A stretch of 64,000 nucleotides of DNA from Nocardioides sp. (GCA_037045645.1 JBAOIH010000001.1:372001-436000); one strand, 5' to 3'. Counted from the stretch's first letter, positions 23,420 through 33,492 are shown. Program-made: numbers and translations. Notes: generated by a model not told the origin, from the letters alone.

Positions 23420-26197
23420 TTGGATCTGGTGGCGGCGCTGCGACGCGAGGGCGTACGCGAGGTGTCGGACTCGGTGCTCGACCGGGCCCTTTTCGCCTCC
23501 GATGCCTCGCTCTATCGGGTCGAGCCACGGGCGGTGGTCCGGGCGCGACACCGCGACGACGTGCTGGCAGCGCTGAACGTCGCGCGTGAGCGGGGTGTGC
23601 CGTTGACGATGCGGGGCGCGGGCACCTCGATCGCCGGGAATGCGATCGGTCCGGGGATCATCGTGGACACGCGCGGACTCGACCGGATCGTCTCGCTCGA
23701 TCCCGACTCGCGTACTGCCGTCGTGGAGCCAGGGGTCGTGCAGGCGTCGTTGCAGCAGGTGGCGGCCGCGGCGGGACTGCGTTTCGGGCCCGACCCCAGC
23801 ACGCACACGCGTTGCACGATCGGCGGGATGATCGGCAACAACGCCTGCGGCTCGCGCGCCCTGGGATATGGGCGTACGTCCGACAACGTCGAGGCGCTCA
23901 CCGTGGCCTTCGGCAACGGGGAGACCGGTCGGCTCGGTCCCGGCACCTCTGGCCCCACGTCGCAAGCGCTGCGTGATCTCGTGGCGGGCGAGTTGGGACA
24001 CGTACGCACGAACTTCGGGCGGTTCTCCCGACAGGTCAGCGGCTATTCGCTGGAGCACCTGTTGCCCGAGCTGGGCGGGCGGGTGGAGCGGCTGCTGGTG
24101 GGTTCGGAGGGGACGCTCGGCGTGGTGCTGGACGCGACCGTACGCCTGGTGGCCGAGCCCGCTGCCCGGCTGATGGTCGTGCTCGGTTATCCGTCGATGG
24201 CCGAGGCGGCCGATGACGTGCCGGCCCTGCTGTCGGCAGCGCCGCTGGTCGCCTGCGAGGGACTGGACTCGCGCCTGACCCGCCTGGTGCGCCACGCCCC
24301 GGACCTGCCGCGTGGTGCTGGCTGGTTGCTGTGCGAGGTGGTGGGGGAGGCCGCCGCCGAGGCCACCGCGCACGCCCAGCGACTGATCACCGGAGCGAGC
24401 TGCCTGGAGGGGCGGATCGTCCCCGATCCCGTCGAGGCGGCGGCCCTGTGGCGGATCCGGGAGGACGGCGCCGGGCTCGCTGCGGTCGCGCTGGACCGAC
24501 CGGCGTACGCCGGCTGGGAGGACGCCGCCGTACCACCCGAGCGGCTCGGCGACTGGCTGCGCGACTTCGACGCGATGCTGGCCGAGTTCGGGCTGAGCAC
24601 CGTGCCGTACGGGCACTTCGGTGACGGCTGCGTACATGCCCGCATCGACTTCGAACTCGGACGCGAAGGTGCGCTGCGAGAGTTCCTGATCGAAGCCGCG
24701 ACTCGGCTGCGGGCGTACGGCGGTTCGCTGTCCGGGGAGCACGGCGACGGTCGGGCCCGCTCGGAACTCCTCCCGCTGATGTACGACGCGGCGTCGCTCG
24801 ACCTCTTCGCGCGGGTCAAACGCGTCTGCGATCCGGCCGACGTGCTGAACCCAGGGGTGCTGGTGTCTCCGGCGCCGCTCGACGCCGACCTTCGCAAGGT
24901 TCCGGACGGCTCGGATCGGGGTCGAGCCCACCTGAGACTGGCACACGACCAGGGCTCGCTCGCCGAGGCGGTGCATCGCTGCACGGGGGTTGGCCGTTGC
25001 GTCGCGGCAACCGCATCCGGCGTGATGTGTCCGTCGTTCCAGGCCACGCGAGACGAGAAGGACTCCACGCGCGGCCGAGCCCGGGTGCTGCAGGAGGCGC
25101 TCGACGGCCGACTCGTACGTGGCCTCGACGACCCGGCCGTCGACGAGGCGCTCGATCTGTGCCTGGCCTGCAAGGGGTGCGCGTCGGACTGCCCGACCGG
25201 AGTGGACATGGCGACCTACAAGTCCGAGGTGCTGTCGCGGCGCTATCAGGGCAAACGTCGACCGTTGTCGCATTACACGCTCGGCCGACTGCCTGCGTTC
25301 GTACGCCTGGCGCCGGCCGCGCGCGGACGATCCTGGCTCGCACGGGTGATGGGAAGCGGCCCGGGCGCGGCGTTGGCGCGCCGCCTCGCGGGAGCCGATC
25401 CCAGACGCTCACTGCCCGCGCTCGCGCCGACGACTCTGCGCGCTTCCTCCCGCCCCGCTCACCAGGTGTGTGCAGAGGACAAGGAGGTCGACGTGTGGCT
25501 GTGGGCCGACACCTTCACCGACCACTTCCACCCGGCGGCAGGCAGAGCAGCGCTGGCCCTGCTGGAGCACTGGGGCCTGAACGCCCAGGTGATCACCCAG
25601 GACGCCTGCTGTGGCTTGACCTGGATCACCACCGGGCAGATCGACGCCGCACGGGAGCAGATGACCGCGCTGGTCGAGACCCTGACGCCGTACGCCACCA
25701 AGCCGATCCTGGTGCTGGAACCCTCGTGCCTGGCCACCGTGCGCGGCGACCTCGCCGAGTTGGTGGACGATCCTGGCGACGTGGCCGCTTCGATGACGAC
25801 GTTGGCCGAATTGATCGAGCGACTGGGTCTGGGGGTGCCCGACCTGACCGGCACCTCGGTAGTCGCCCAGCCACACTGCCACCACCACGCGGTGCTCGGG
25901 TGGGAGGCCGATCGTCGAGTGCTGACGAAGGCGGGAGCCGACCTCACCGCGGTGGGCGGCTGCTGCGGCCTCGCGGGCAACTTCGGGATGGAGGTCGGCC
26001 ACTACGACCTCTCGGTCGCCGTCGCCGAGACCCAGTTGCTGCCCGCGTTGAGGGCTGCGCCCGACGCGGTCGTGTTGGCCGACGGGCTGTCGTGTCGACA
26101 CCAGGTCGCGGACCTGACCGGACGCTCGGCCCGGCATCTGGCGGAACTGTTGGCGGCGGCGCTCGGCGATGACTCGCGTACGGGCGCCCGCGGTTAG
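23420..26197 (+). CDS. FAD-linked and Fe-S oxidoreductase, D-2-hydroxyglutarate/D-lactate dehydrogenase type (YdiJ-like)
   Basis: This is a 925-residue fusion from a TTG start six bases after the previous stop. The N-terminal half is an FAD-binding-4 domain (VPLTMRGAGTSIAGNAIGPG near residue 55, GSEGTLGVVLDATVRL near 230) with the FAD-oxidase C-terminal domain (GEHGDGRARSELLPLMY). Two cysteine clusters follow (VMCPSFQATRDEKDSTRGRA and CLACKGCASDCPTG), then a CCG-type domain with DACCGL and GGCCGLAGNFGME. The same order is found in E. coli YdiJ, a D-2-hydroxyglutarate dehydrogenase. D-lactate or glycolate are alternative substrates. Confidence 0.85.
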   Translation: MDLVAALRREGVREVSDSVLDRALFASDASLYRVEPRAVVRARHRDDVLAALNVARERGVPLTMRGAGTSIAGNAIGPGIIVDTRGLDRIVSLDPDSRTAVVEPGVVQASLQQVAAAAGLRFGPDPSTHTRCTIGGMIGNNACGSRALGYGRTSDNVEALTVAFGNGETGRLGPGTSGPTSQALRDLVAGELGHVRTNFGRFSRQVSGYSLEHLLPELGGRVERLLVGSEGTLGVVLDATVRLVAEPAARLMVVLGYPSMAEAADDVPALLSAAPLVACEGLDSRLTRLVRHAPDLPRGAGWLLCEVVGEAAAEATAHAQRLITGASCLEGRIVPDPVEAAALWRIREDGAGLAAVALDRPAYAGWEDAAVPPERLGDWLRDFDAMLAEFGLSTVPYGHFGDGCVHARIDFELGREGALREFLIEAATRLRAYGGSLSGEHGDGRARSELLPLMYDAASLDLFARVKRVCDPADVLNPGVLVSPAPLDADLRKVPDGSDRGRAHLRLAHDQGSLAEAVHRCTGVGRCVAATASGVMCPSFQATRDEKDSTRGRARVLQEALDGRLVRGLDDPAVDEALDLCLACKGCASDCPTGVDMATYKSEVLSRRYQGKRRPLSHYTLGRLPAFVRLAPAARGRSWLARVMGSGPGAALARRLAGADPRRSLPALAPTTLRASSRPAHQVCAEDKEVDVWLWADTFTDHFHPAAGRAALALLEHWGLNAQVITQDACCGLTWITTGQIDAAREQMTALVETLTPYATKPILVLEPSCLATVRGDLAELVDDPGDVAASMTTLAELIERLGLGVPDLTGTSVVAQPHCHHHAVLGWEADRRVLTKAGADLTAVGGCCGLAGNFGMEVGHYDLSVAVAETQLLPALRAAPDAVVLADGLSCRHQVADLTGRSARHLAELLAAALGDDSRTGARG

Positions 26198-26200
26198 GCT
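26195..26200 (+). promoter_or_regulatory. -10 box for the 28-residue membrane peptide gene
   Basis: TAGGCT overlaps the stop codon of the preceding gene. It lies 7 bases before GTG 26208, the spacing expected for a leaderless transcript. No convincing -35 is visible. Confidence 0.4.
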
Positions 26201-26207
26201 CGTCGGT

Positions 26208-26294
26208 GTGAATCCGCGGCACCGACGACTGATCATCCCCGTGTCGCTGGCCGCGATCTTGCTGATCGTCCTGCTCGCTGCGGTGCTCAAGTGA
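26208..26294 (+). CDS. Small single-pass membrane protein, 28 residues
   Basis: This short frame encodes MNPRHRRLIIPVSLAA followed by ILLIVLLAAVLK: a basic N-terminus and one hydrophobic helix of about 19 residues, the pattern of a real small membrane protein. It has its own -10 box placed for leaderless expression. Its stop overlaps the GTG start of the methyltransferase (GTGA), so it would couple translation of that gene. Function is unknown. It is too short for most gene callers. Confidence 0.5.
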   Translation: MNPRHRRLIIPVSLAAILLIVLLAAVLK

Positions 26295-27496
26295 GCGTGC
26301 CGCTCCCAGACGCGCTGGAAAGGGTCCGAGCCGCGCTCGTCGACACCGACACGCTCGTCAAGGCAGTCCTGTCCGGAAGGCGCCGAGGCGAACAGCCTCC
26401 GTGGCGGCGCGTGGAGCTGCGCTGGGTCGACCTCAAGTCCGGTCGGCACCTGCAACTGGTCGCCTACGACGAGACTCAGGCGCACACCAGCAACCATGCG
26501 ATCGGCGACGACGCCGCCGCGGCTGTGGCGTCGATGCTCGCCGAGCCGTTCGGGAACTGGCATGTCGAATCCGCCACCGAGACGCTGCAGGTGCGAGTGA
26601 CCAAGCGTGGTGAGGCGCTGGTCCACAGCAGCCGTCGCGAGGCGGCGACGGAGGTCACGCGCAGTCACGACCGGGTGAAGGGTCGGGTCTTCGCCGAAGA
26701 CGATCCGGTGTTGATCGCGCTCGGCATCTCGACCGCCGAAGGACGCGTGAAGCCGACCCGACGCGCCAAATACCGCCAGGTCGAGGAGTTCGTACGCCAC
26801 CTCGACGCCACCGTGACCGAAGCGCTGGCCAGTGCCAGGCTTCGCGCACCCACGGCCGAACAGCCACTGCGGATCGTTGACCTGGGCTGCGGCAACGCGT
26901 ACCTGACCTTCGCCGCACAACGCCACCTGACGGCACGTGGACTGCCCGTCGCCCTCACCGGCGTCGACGTCAAGGAGCAGTCGCGCGAGCACAACTCGGC
27001 TGTGGCAGCACAGCTGGGCATCGAGGCGGAATTCGTCGTCGGCACCATCGGGGAGGCCCGACTCGACCCGGCTCCGGAGGTCGTACTCGCCCTGCACGCC
27101 TGCGACACCGCCACCGACGACGCCCTGGCCCGCGCGATCGGCTGGCGGGCGCCGGTGATCTTGGCGGCACCGTGTTGCCACCACGACATCGCGGCCCAAC
27201 TGCGACGCTCACCCACACCCGCGCCGTACGCCCAACTCACCCGGCACGGCATCCTGCGCGAACGCCTCGCAGACACGCTCACCGACGGGGTCCGTGCGAC
27301 GTTGCTGCGACTGCATGGGTATCGCGTCGATGTGGTGGAGTTCGTGGGCAGCGAGCACACGCCACGCAACACCCTGCTGCGCGCCGTGCGTACCGACGCC
27401 ACCCGCGACGAGACTCTGCGTCAGGAGTACGCCGAACTGGTCGCGACCTGGGCCATCTCCCCGCGCCTGGGCGTGCTGCTCGATGCGTCGCCGTAG
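26291..27496 (+). CDS. SAM-dependent methyltransferase-like protein (methyltransferase-32/GSTCD type)
   Basis: This is a 401-residue protein. The C-terminal half is a class I SAM-binding fold: motif I IVDLGCGNAYLTFAA near residue 195, an acidic end of strand 2 (LTGVDVKEQS), and the family blocks VVLALHACDTATDDAL and ILAAPCCHHDI. These match the methyltransferase-32 family, which includes the domain of human GSTCD. The N-terminal 150 residues are less conserved and may bind the substrate, possibly RNA. The target is not known. It starts at a GTG inside the stop of the small membrane protein gene. Confidence 0.78.
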   Translation: MSVPLPDALERVRAALVDTDTLVKAVLSGRRRGEQPPWRRVELRWVDLKSGRHLQLVAYDETQAHTSNHAIGDDAAAAVASMLAEPFGNWHVESATETLQVRVTKRGEALVHSSRREAATEVTRSHDRVKGRVFAEDDPVLIALGISTAEGRVKPTRRAKYRQVEEFVRHLDATVTEALASARLRAPTAEQPLRIVDLGCGNAYLTFAAQRHLTARGLPVALTGVDVKEQSREHNSAVAAQLGIEAEFVVGTIGEARLDPAPEVVLALHACDTATDDALARAIGWRAPVILAAPCCHHDIAAQLRRSPTPAPYAQLTRHGILRERLADTLTDGVRATLLRLHGYRVDVVEFVGSEHTPRNTLLRAVRTDATRDETLRQEYAELVATWAISPRLGVLLDASP

Positions 27497-28535
27497 TCTC
27501 GCGCTGCAGGTGAGCGCAGCGCTGCTGGGTGCGTCTTTTCTGGGCGCCTCTTTTCTGGGCGCACCGGCCGCCGCCGCCGCTCCCGACCAGGCGAGGTCAC
27601 GGGTGGTGTGCACGATCAAGGACGACGACATCACCGAGTCGAGTGGTCTGGTCGCGCTGTCTGAGGGCGGCTTCGTGACCACCAACGACTCGGGCGATCG
27701 GTCCCGGATCTTCGTCCTCGACCAGGACTGCGAGGTGACGGACGAGATCGAGTGGGCCGACGACGATCCGCGAGACGTCGAGGCGCTGGCACCTGATGGC
27801 GACGATGCGGTCTGGGTCGGGGACATCGGCGACAACCTCGCGCGCCGCGACAGTGTCCGGCTGAGTCGGGTCCCCCTCGACGGTGGGGATGTGGAGTCGT
27901 ACGACCTGCGCTTTCCCGACCACGCGCGCAACGCCGAGGCCCTGCTGGCCGTGCCCGGGTCGGGTCGCCTGCTGCTGATCTCCAAAGAGGTCTTCGGCGG
28001 CTCGGTCTTCGGCGCACCTGGGGAGTTGGGCGCGGACAGCCGTTGGGAGTTGCTGGGTCAGGTGCCGGGATTCGTCACCGATGCGGCGTTCTTCCCTGAT
28101 GGCGAGCACCTTCTCGTACGCGGGTACGCAGACGCGACCGTGCTGACCTGGCCAGAGCTCGACGTGGTGGGCGAGACGTTCGCGCTGCCCCCGCAACCCC
28201 AGGGCGAGGCGGTCGCGATCGATGCAGCCGGCCGGATCTTCCTGACCTCAGAAGGCAAGAACGAACCGTTGCTGGAGATCGAGTTGCCCGCCGAGATCGC
28301 CAGTGCGCTCGTGGCTGCGACACCCAGCAGCACTGCGCCACTGGGCACAACTGCGACACCGGGCACAACTGCGACACCCGGCTCAACCCCGGGCTCAACA
28401 CCGGGCTCAACCCCGGGCACCCCTGACGAATTCGAGGCGCCGAGCCAGCCGCGCGACCCGATCCCATGGGTGCTGGGCGGTGTGATTGCGGTGCTGGCGG
28501 GCGTGATCTTGGTGCGCGCACTGCGTCCGCGCTGA
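27483..28535 (+). CDS. Secreted, C-terminally anchored protein of unknown function
   Basis: This is a 350-residue protein read from ATG 27483, overlapping the methyltransferase end by 14 bases. It has a signal peptide (residues 1-32, ending GAPAAAAA), a globular region of about 240 residues with strand-rich repeats suggesting a beta-propeller-like fold (for example SGLVALSEGGFVTTNDSGD), a threonine/proline linker with repeated TPGST units, and a C-terminal membrane helix plus basic tail (VLGGVIAVLAGVILVRALRPR split across the anchor). It therefore probably sits on the outer face of the membrane. I do not recognise a catalytic motif. Confidence 0.7.
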   Translation: MRRRSLALQVSAALLGASFLGASFLGAPAAAAAPDQARSRVVCTIKDDDITESSGLVALSEGGFVTTNDSGDRSRIFVLDQDCEVTDEIEWADDDPRDVEALAPDGDDAVWVGDIGDNLARRDSVRLSRVPLDGGDVESYDLRFPDHARNAEALLAVPGSGRLLLISKEVFGGSVFGAPGELGADSRWELLGQVPGFVTDAAFFPDGEHLLVRGYADATVLTWPELDVVGETFALPPQPQGEAVAIDAAGRIFLTSEGKNEPLLEIELPAEIASALVAATPSSTAPLGTTATPGTTATPGSTPGSTPGSTPGTPDEFEAPSQPRDPIPWVLGGVIAVLAGVILVRALRPR

Positions 28536-28643
28536 CGTCGGGCGTACGAGAAGCCTCGCAGTTCTCCACTCGGCGGCAAGGCAACTCAACTGCTGCTCGC
28601 TGACGTGTGGGTAGGTACCCGACCCGATCGAAAGGACCCTGCG

Positions 28644-29249
28644 ATGAAGCCCTTGCTGCTGACAGTGTTGCTGACCTTGACCCTGGCTGCCCCGGCCGCG
28701 GCGGCGCGCGACCGGCTGGAGGTCGCCAATGTGATCGGCGATCCGAGTCTCCAGGCGTTGGGGGTGAGGGGTCTCCACACGGTCGAGGTCGGGCCCGGTG
28801 ACGGTCCCCGGGTGGTGTGTCAGCGCCGCGGCCTGGCGAGCCTGCCCGGAGCCCAACGAGCGTTCTTCAGCAACATCTCCACCGAGCCGGACGGCTCGGG
28901 CGCCAGCGTGCGCGAGGCGGTCGTCGAGCTCGGCACCCATGCGCAGACGCGGTCTGTCCGGCAACTGCTGGTGCGTCGCTGGGCAGCGGGCTGCACCAGT
29001 TGGGAGGGCAAGACCAACTTGTGGGGACCCAAACTGGAGCGGCGCCGGGACCTGGCGCTGACCCGCGGCAAGGCCACCGTGTGGCACGTCGGCGGCACCG
29101 ATCACCAGGCCGGGACCGTGAACGGCTGGTTCGCCGTGATCAAGGTCGGGCGTCGAGTCGCGATGCTGCACTCGTTCGTGCCGCAGTTCACCAAGCGGCG
29201 CCGCGCCGACGCACTCGTACGCCGTGCCGCGACCGTGCTGGGCCGCTGA
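28644..29249 (+). CDS. Secreted protein of unknown function
   Basis: This is a 201-residue protein. An upstream GTG frame extension exists, but ATG 28644 begins a clean signal peptide (MKPLLLTVLLTLTLAAPAAA) and follows GAAAGGA. The mature part is basic and has two cysteines (VVCQRRG and AAGCTSWEG) that could form a disulfide. It resembles sensor-domain-like secreted actinobacterial proteins in length only; I assign no function. It is monocistronic and convergent with the following gene. Confidence 0.65.
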   Translation: MKPLLLTVLLTLTLAAPAAAARDRLEVANVIGDPSLQALGVRGLHTVEVGPGDGPRVVCQRRGLASLPGAQRAFFSNISTEPDGSGASVREAVVELGTHAQTRSVRQLLVRRWAAGCTSWEGKTNLWGPKLERRRDLALTRGKATVWHVGGTDHQAGTVNGWFAVIKVGRRVAMLHSFVPQFTKRRRADALVRRAATVLGR

Positions 29250-29283
29250 CGCGCAACAGGCGCTGCCGTGGGGACTGCGTTGG

Positions 29284-29844
29284 TCAGCCGACTGCCAGTG
29301 TGGAATTGGTGAACTCGATCCAGTCCATTTTCTCGGATTCCCTCAGACTCTGCCCTCGCGGCGCTGTAGCGAGTGATGGCGCCGCCCAGGGGGTGGGCTG
29401 GCTGATCACGCAGGACCACGGTATGGAAACGGTCAGACTGCCACCGATGCCCCGAACCAGCCGCGATGAAGCTCCCTTGCATGAGACTCGCTCGAGAGAG
29501 TCATATCCACTGAAGTACTTCGCGACCGAAATTTTCGGTCCGCGCTGAGTGAACGTGACTTTGGCTCGCAACACAAAGCCGCCCGGATCGAATGGCCAGA
29601 CGGCATCCATGTAATAGTCGACCCTCCTCGTGGCGCGCTTGAGATTCATTCGAAAGGTTAGGGCTGAGGGGGTATTGGAGACGCTCGCCGAAGTGATGTT
29701 GTAGCGGGGGGCCATCTCCCACACATCCGACGTGTCCTTCCCGCGGACTGACTCTGCGGACGACGGGGCGGCTAGCACCAGCGTGCACGCAATAGCAAGG
29801 GCCACCGAAACAAGGGTGCTGGACCTACGAGTCAGTGCGGGCAT
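29284..29844 (-). CDS. Secreted protein of unknown function, atypical composition
   Basis: This is a 186-residue protein. A longer frame begins at 29937, but the ATG at 29844 starts a signal peptide (residues 1-32, LVSVALAIACTLVLAAPSSA) and is preceded on the minus strand by AAGGAA. The mature protein is rich in aromatic residues and has two cysteines (RVSCKGAS and PWSCVIS). Codon use is visibly more A/T-rich than in neighbours, which hints at recent acquisition. No family recognised. Confidence 0.6.
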   Translation of the reverse strand: MPALTRRSSTLVSVALAIACTLVLAAPSSAESVRGKDTSDVWEMAPRYNITSASVSNTPSALTFRMNLKRATRRVDYYMDAVWPFDPGGFVLRAKVTFTQRGPKISVAKYFSGYDSLERVSCKGASSRLVRGIGGSLTVSIPWSCVISQPTPWAAPSLATAPRGQSLRESEKMDWIEFTNSTLAVG

Positions 29845-29940
29845 GGCGTTCCTTCTACGTGGTCGCTGGGTTGAGAGGTGCGAGGACCACGTATTCCGGT
29901 CTGAGAAAGTACGCGCGTCCAGATCGCCGGTCAGCATTGC

Positions 29941-31104
<1,164 letters not shown>

Positions 31105-31158
31105 TCAGCGCGGCTCTATTCTGGCAGGCGCGCCCCCGCCGCTCCTACGGAGTCCAGC

Positions 31159-31662
31159 ATGACCATCCCCACACCTCACTGGGAGATCCGCCCGGTGTCG
31201 ATCGAGCATCCGGATGCCCAGATGTTGATCGAGCAGGTCCAGAGTTACTACGTCTCCCTCTATGGCAGCCGCGACGAGACGCCGCTGGAACCCGGCTATT
31301 TCGAGCCACCGCAGGGCGCCTTCTTCGTCGGTTATCTCCACGGCGAGCCGGTCGCCTCGGGTGCGTGGCGGATGAGGCCCGACGTGGCGGCGCTGCTGGG
31401 CCTGGAGCGGCCGGTCGAGATCAAGCGGATGTACGTCGTCTCACGCCACCAACGCCAGGGGCTGGCAGGTCGGATGCTGGCGCATCTGGAGCAGACCGCG
31501 TGGGCGGCCGGCGCCACCGACGTGATCTTGGAGTCCGGCGCGCCGCAGGCTGCGGCGCTGCACTTCTACGAGCAATCGGGGTATCGACCGATCCAGCCGT
31601 TCGCGCATTACCGCGATTCCCCGCTCAACCGGTGCCTGGCGCGCTCGCTCGGCGGTGGTTGA
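31159..31662 (+). CDS. GNAT family N-acetyltransferase
   Basis: This is a 167-residue acetyltransferase. I use ATG 31159, since upstream in-frame codons read antisense to serC. The acetyl-CoA loop is visible as VSRHQRQGLAGRMLAHLE near residue 100, with the preceding strand VEIKRMYV and the late block ALHFYEQSGYRPI. Substrate unknown. The final residues (LGGG) and the stop codon are encoded by a partial copy of the REP-like element, so the element has become the 3' end of this gene. Confidence 0.85.
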   Translation: MTIPTPHWEIRPVSIEHPDAQMLIEQVQSYYVSLYGSRDETPLEPGYFEPPQGAFFVGYLHGEPVASGAWRMRPDVAALLGLERPVEIKRMYVVSRHQRQGLAGRMLAHLEQTAWAAGATDVILESGAPQAAALHFYEQSGYRPIQPFAHYRDSPLNRCLARSLGGG

Positions 31663-31719
31663 GGAGCCGCCCAGGACTCCCGGTGGTTGAGGAGCCGCGA
31701 AGCGGCGTCTCGAAACCAC
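31653..31719. repeat. REP-like element copies between convergent genes
   Basis: A truncated copy (31653-31670) is followed by a complete copy (31682-31719) of form GGTGGTTGAGGA-core-GTCTCGAAACCAC, with core GCCGC-GAA-GCGGC. The complete copy ends four bases before the citrate synthase stop. It could act as a bidirectional terminator. Confidence 0.85.
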
Positions 31720-31722
31720 CCG

Positions 31723-32829
31723 TCAGGCGGTCGCCCAGGACTCGTCCCAGCCCTCGACCGAAGACGCCGGCCGCGTGGCCGGACCGGTGTAGATCGCCGA
31801 CGGGCGAATCAGGCGCCCGGTGCGCTTCTGCTCCAGGATGTGCGCCGACCAGCCACCCGTACGCGCACAGGTGAACATCGAGGTGAACATGTTGGCCGGC
31901 ACCTCCGCGAAGTCGAGCACGATCGCGGCCCAGAACTCCACGTTGGTCTCCAGGACGCGGTCGGGACGACGCTCGCGCAACTCTGCCAAAGCAGCCTTCT
32001 CCAGCTCCTCGGCGACCTGATAGCGAGGCGCGTCGAGTTCCTTGGCCGTACGCCGCAGCACGCGAGCGCGCGGGTCTTCCGCGCGATAGACGCGGTGGCC
32101 GAAGCCCATCAGCCGCTCCTTGTTGTCCAGGAGCTCCTTGACGTACGCCCGCGCGTCACCGCGCTGCTCGACCTGCTCGATCATGCCGAGCACGCGCGAG
32201 GGCGCGCCGCCGTGCAGCGGGCCACTCATTGCGCCGATGGCGCCGGAGAAGGCGGCGGCCACATCGGCACCGGTGGAGGTGATGACGCGCGCGGTGAAGG
32301 TCGAGGCGTTCATGCCGTGCTCGGCCGCGGACGACCAGTAGGCGTCGATCGCCTTGACGTGCTTGGGATCGGCCTCGCCGCGCCAGCGGATCAGGAACTT
32401 CTCGGCCAGCGTCGCGCCGTTGTCCACGTCGGCTTGGGTGACGACCGGCTTGCCGAGACCGCGGGCGGCCTGGGCGGCGTACGACAGCACCATCACCGCG
32501 ACGCGGGAGAGGTCGAGGCGGGCCTGCTCGTCGGAGATGTCGTAGGTCTGGCCCATCCCCAGCATCGGCGCGAGCATCGCGACCGAGGCCTGCACGTCAG
32601 CGCGTACGTCACCGGTGTGGATGGCGATGTTGTACGGCTCCGCGGGCGGCAGCCCCGGCTCGTACGACCCGTCGACCAGCAGGCCCCACACCTTCTCGAA
32701 CGGCACCCGCCCGACGAGTTCCTCGATGTCGACGCCGCGATAGCGCAGCGACGAGCCTTCCTTGTCTGGCTCGGCGATCTCGGATTCGAAGGCGACGACG
32801 CCTTCCAGGCCGTGTTGGACCTCGGTCAC
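31723..32829 (-). CDS. Citrate synthase family enzyme (short type)
   Basis: This 368-residue enzyme condenses acetyl-CoA or a related acyl-CoA with oxaloacetate. Catalytic residues are recognisable: His in AAEHGMNAST (about residue 185), His in GFGHRVYRAEDPRARV (about 230) and Asp in VLDFAEVP (about 315). The length and PLHGGAPSRVL block match the short type II-like citrate synthases/2-methylcitrate synthases of actinobacteria such as CitA. No prp genes are nearby, so citrate synthase is favoured. The GTG start follows AAGGGAG. Confidence 0.92.
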   Translation of the reverse strand: MTEVQHGLEGVVAFESEIAEPDKEGSSLRYRGVDIEELVGRVPFEKVWGLLVDGSYEPGLPPAEPYNIAIHTGDVRADVQASVAMLAPMLGMGQTYDISDEQARLDLSRVAVMVLSYAAQAARGLGKPVVTQADVDNGATLAEKFLIRWRGEADPKHVKAIDAYWSSAAEHGMNASTFTARVITSTGADVAAAFSGAIGAMSGPLHGGAPSRVLGMIEQVEQRGDARAYVKELLDNKERLMGFGHRVYRAEDPRARVLRRTAKELDAPRYQVAEELEKAALAELRERRPDRVLETNVEFWAAIVLDFAEVPANMFTSMFTCARTGGWSAHILEQKRTGRLIRPSAIYTGPATRPASSVEGWDESWATA

Positions 32830-32972
32830 GTGGACTCCCTTGTCAGTGAGCGGTGATGAGTTGGGGATGCGCAGCCTTGTGGGCGCGCGCGGAATTCCTG
32901 CGATTGTGCTCCGGTCATTGTGCCCCGCGCGAATCCGAACCGCGCGAGCGGTCCGCGGATTAGTCTGCCGTC

Positions 32973-33485
32973 ATGGATCTGGGAAACCTGCTCAACGGCC
33001 TCGACCTCAACGACTTCAACGACGTCGCCAAGCTCATCACTGAGAACAAGGACTCGCTCGCGATGTTGGGCAGGTTGCCCGAATACCTCGACAAGTTGGG
33101 CGATGCACTGGGCGGGGCAGGGGAGCAGGCGCGCAGCGCATCCTTCGCGCTGGTCGGCGAGGACGGTCGCTCGGGTGCCCGATCGGCGTTGGCCTCCTCG
33201 TCCGAGGCATTGGCCGGCATCGTGTCCGCGTTGGCCGCGGGCGCCGACAAGATCTCCGACGCCGCGGACGGCGTCGGCAAACTGCCGATGATGGACGGCC
33301 CGGCTGCCAAGCTCAGTGGCGCCGCCGACGAGATCAAGGGCACCACCAGCAATCTCGGCGAGCTCGCGAAGGCGATGGACGCCATCGGCGACACCTTGGA
33401 GAAGGTCGGCGCGGCCCTGGCCAAGTTGGGCGAACATCTCAACGACTCGGGTACGCAAGCCCGCGGCTTCGCCCAACTTTCGTGA
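32973..33485 (+). CDS. Alanine-rich helical protein of unknown function
   Basis: This is a 170-residue protein with no signal peptide and no membrane segment. It is almost wholly helical and rich in Ala, Gly, Asp and Lys, with amphipathic stretches such as SNLGELAKAMDAIGDTLEKV that suggest coiled coils. A -10 box TAGTCT (32961-32966) lies 6 bases before the ATG, so the mRNA is probably leaderless. It precedes pdxH by 7 bases and is likely co-transcribed with it. I do not recognise the family. Confidence 0.65.
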   Translation: MDLGNLLNGLDLNDFNDVAKLITENKDSLAMLGRLPEYLDKLGDALGGAGEQARSASFALVGEDGRSGARSALASSSEALAGIVSALAAGADKISDAADGVGKLPMMDGPAAKLSGAADEIKGTTSNLGELAKAMDAIGDTLEKVGAALAKLGEHLNDSGTQARGFAQLS

Positions 33486-33492
33486 GTCTGTC

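Noticed and set aside
23111..25273. 720-codon minus-strand frame opposite the FAD/Fe-S gene
   Set aside because: Same shadow pattern; the plus strand carries recognisable FAD and Fe-S motifs.
31653..31719. Insertion sequence ends
   Set aside because: No transposase or target duplication is visible; the sequences match the short REP-like family instead.
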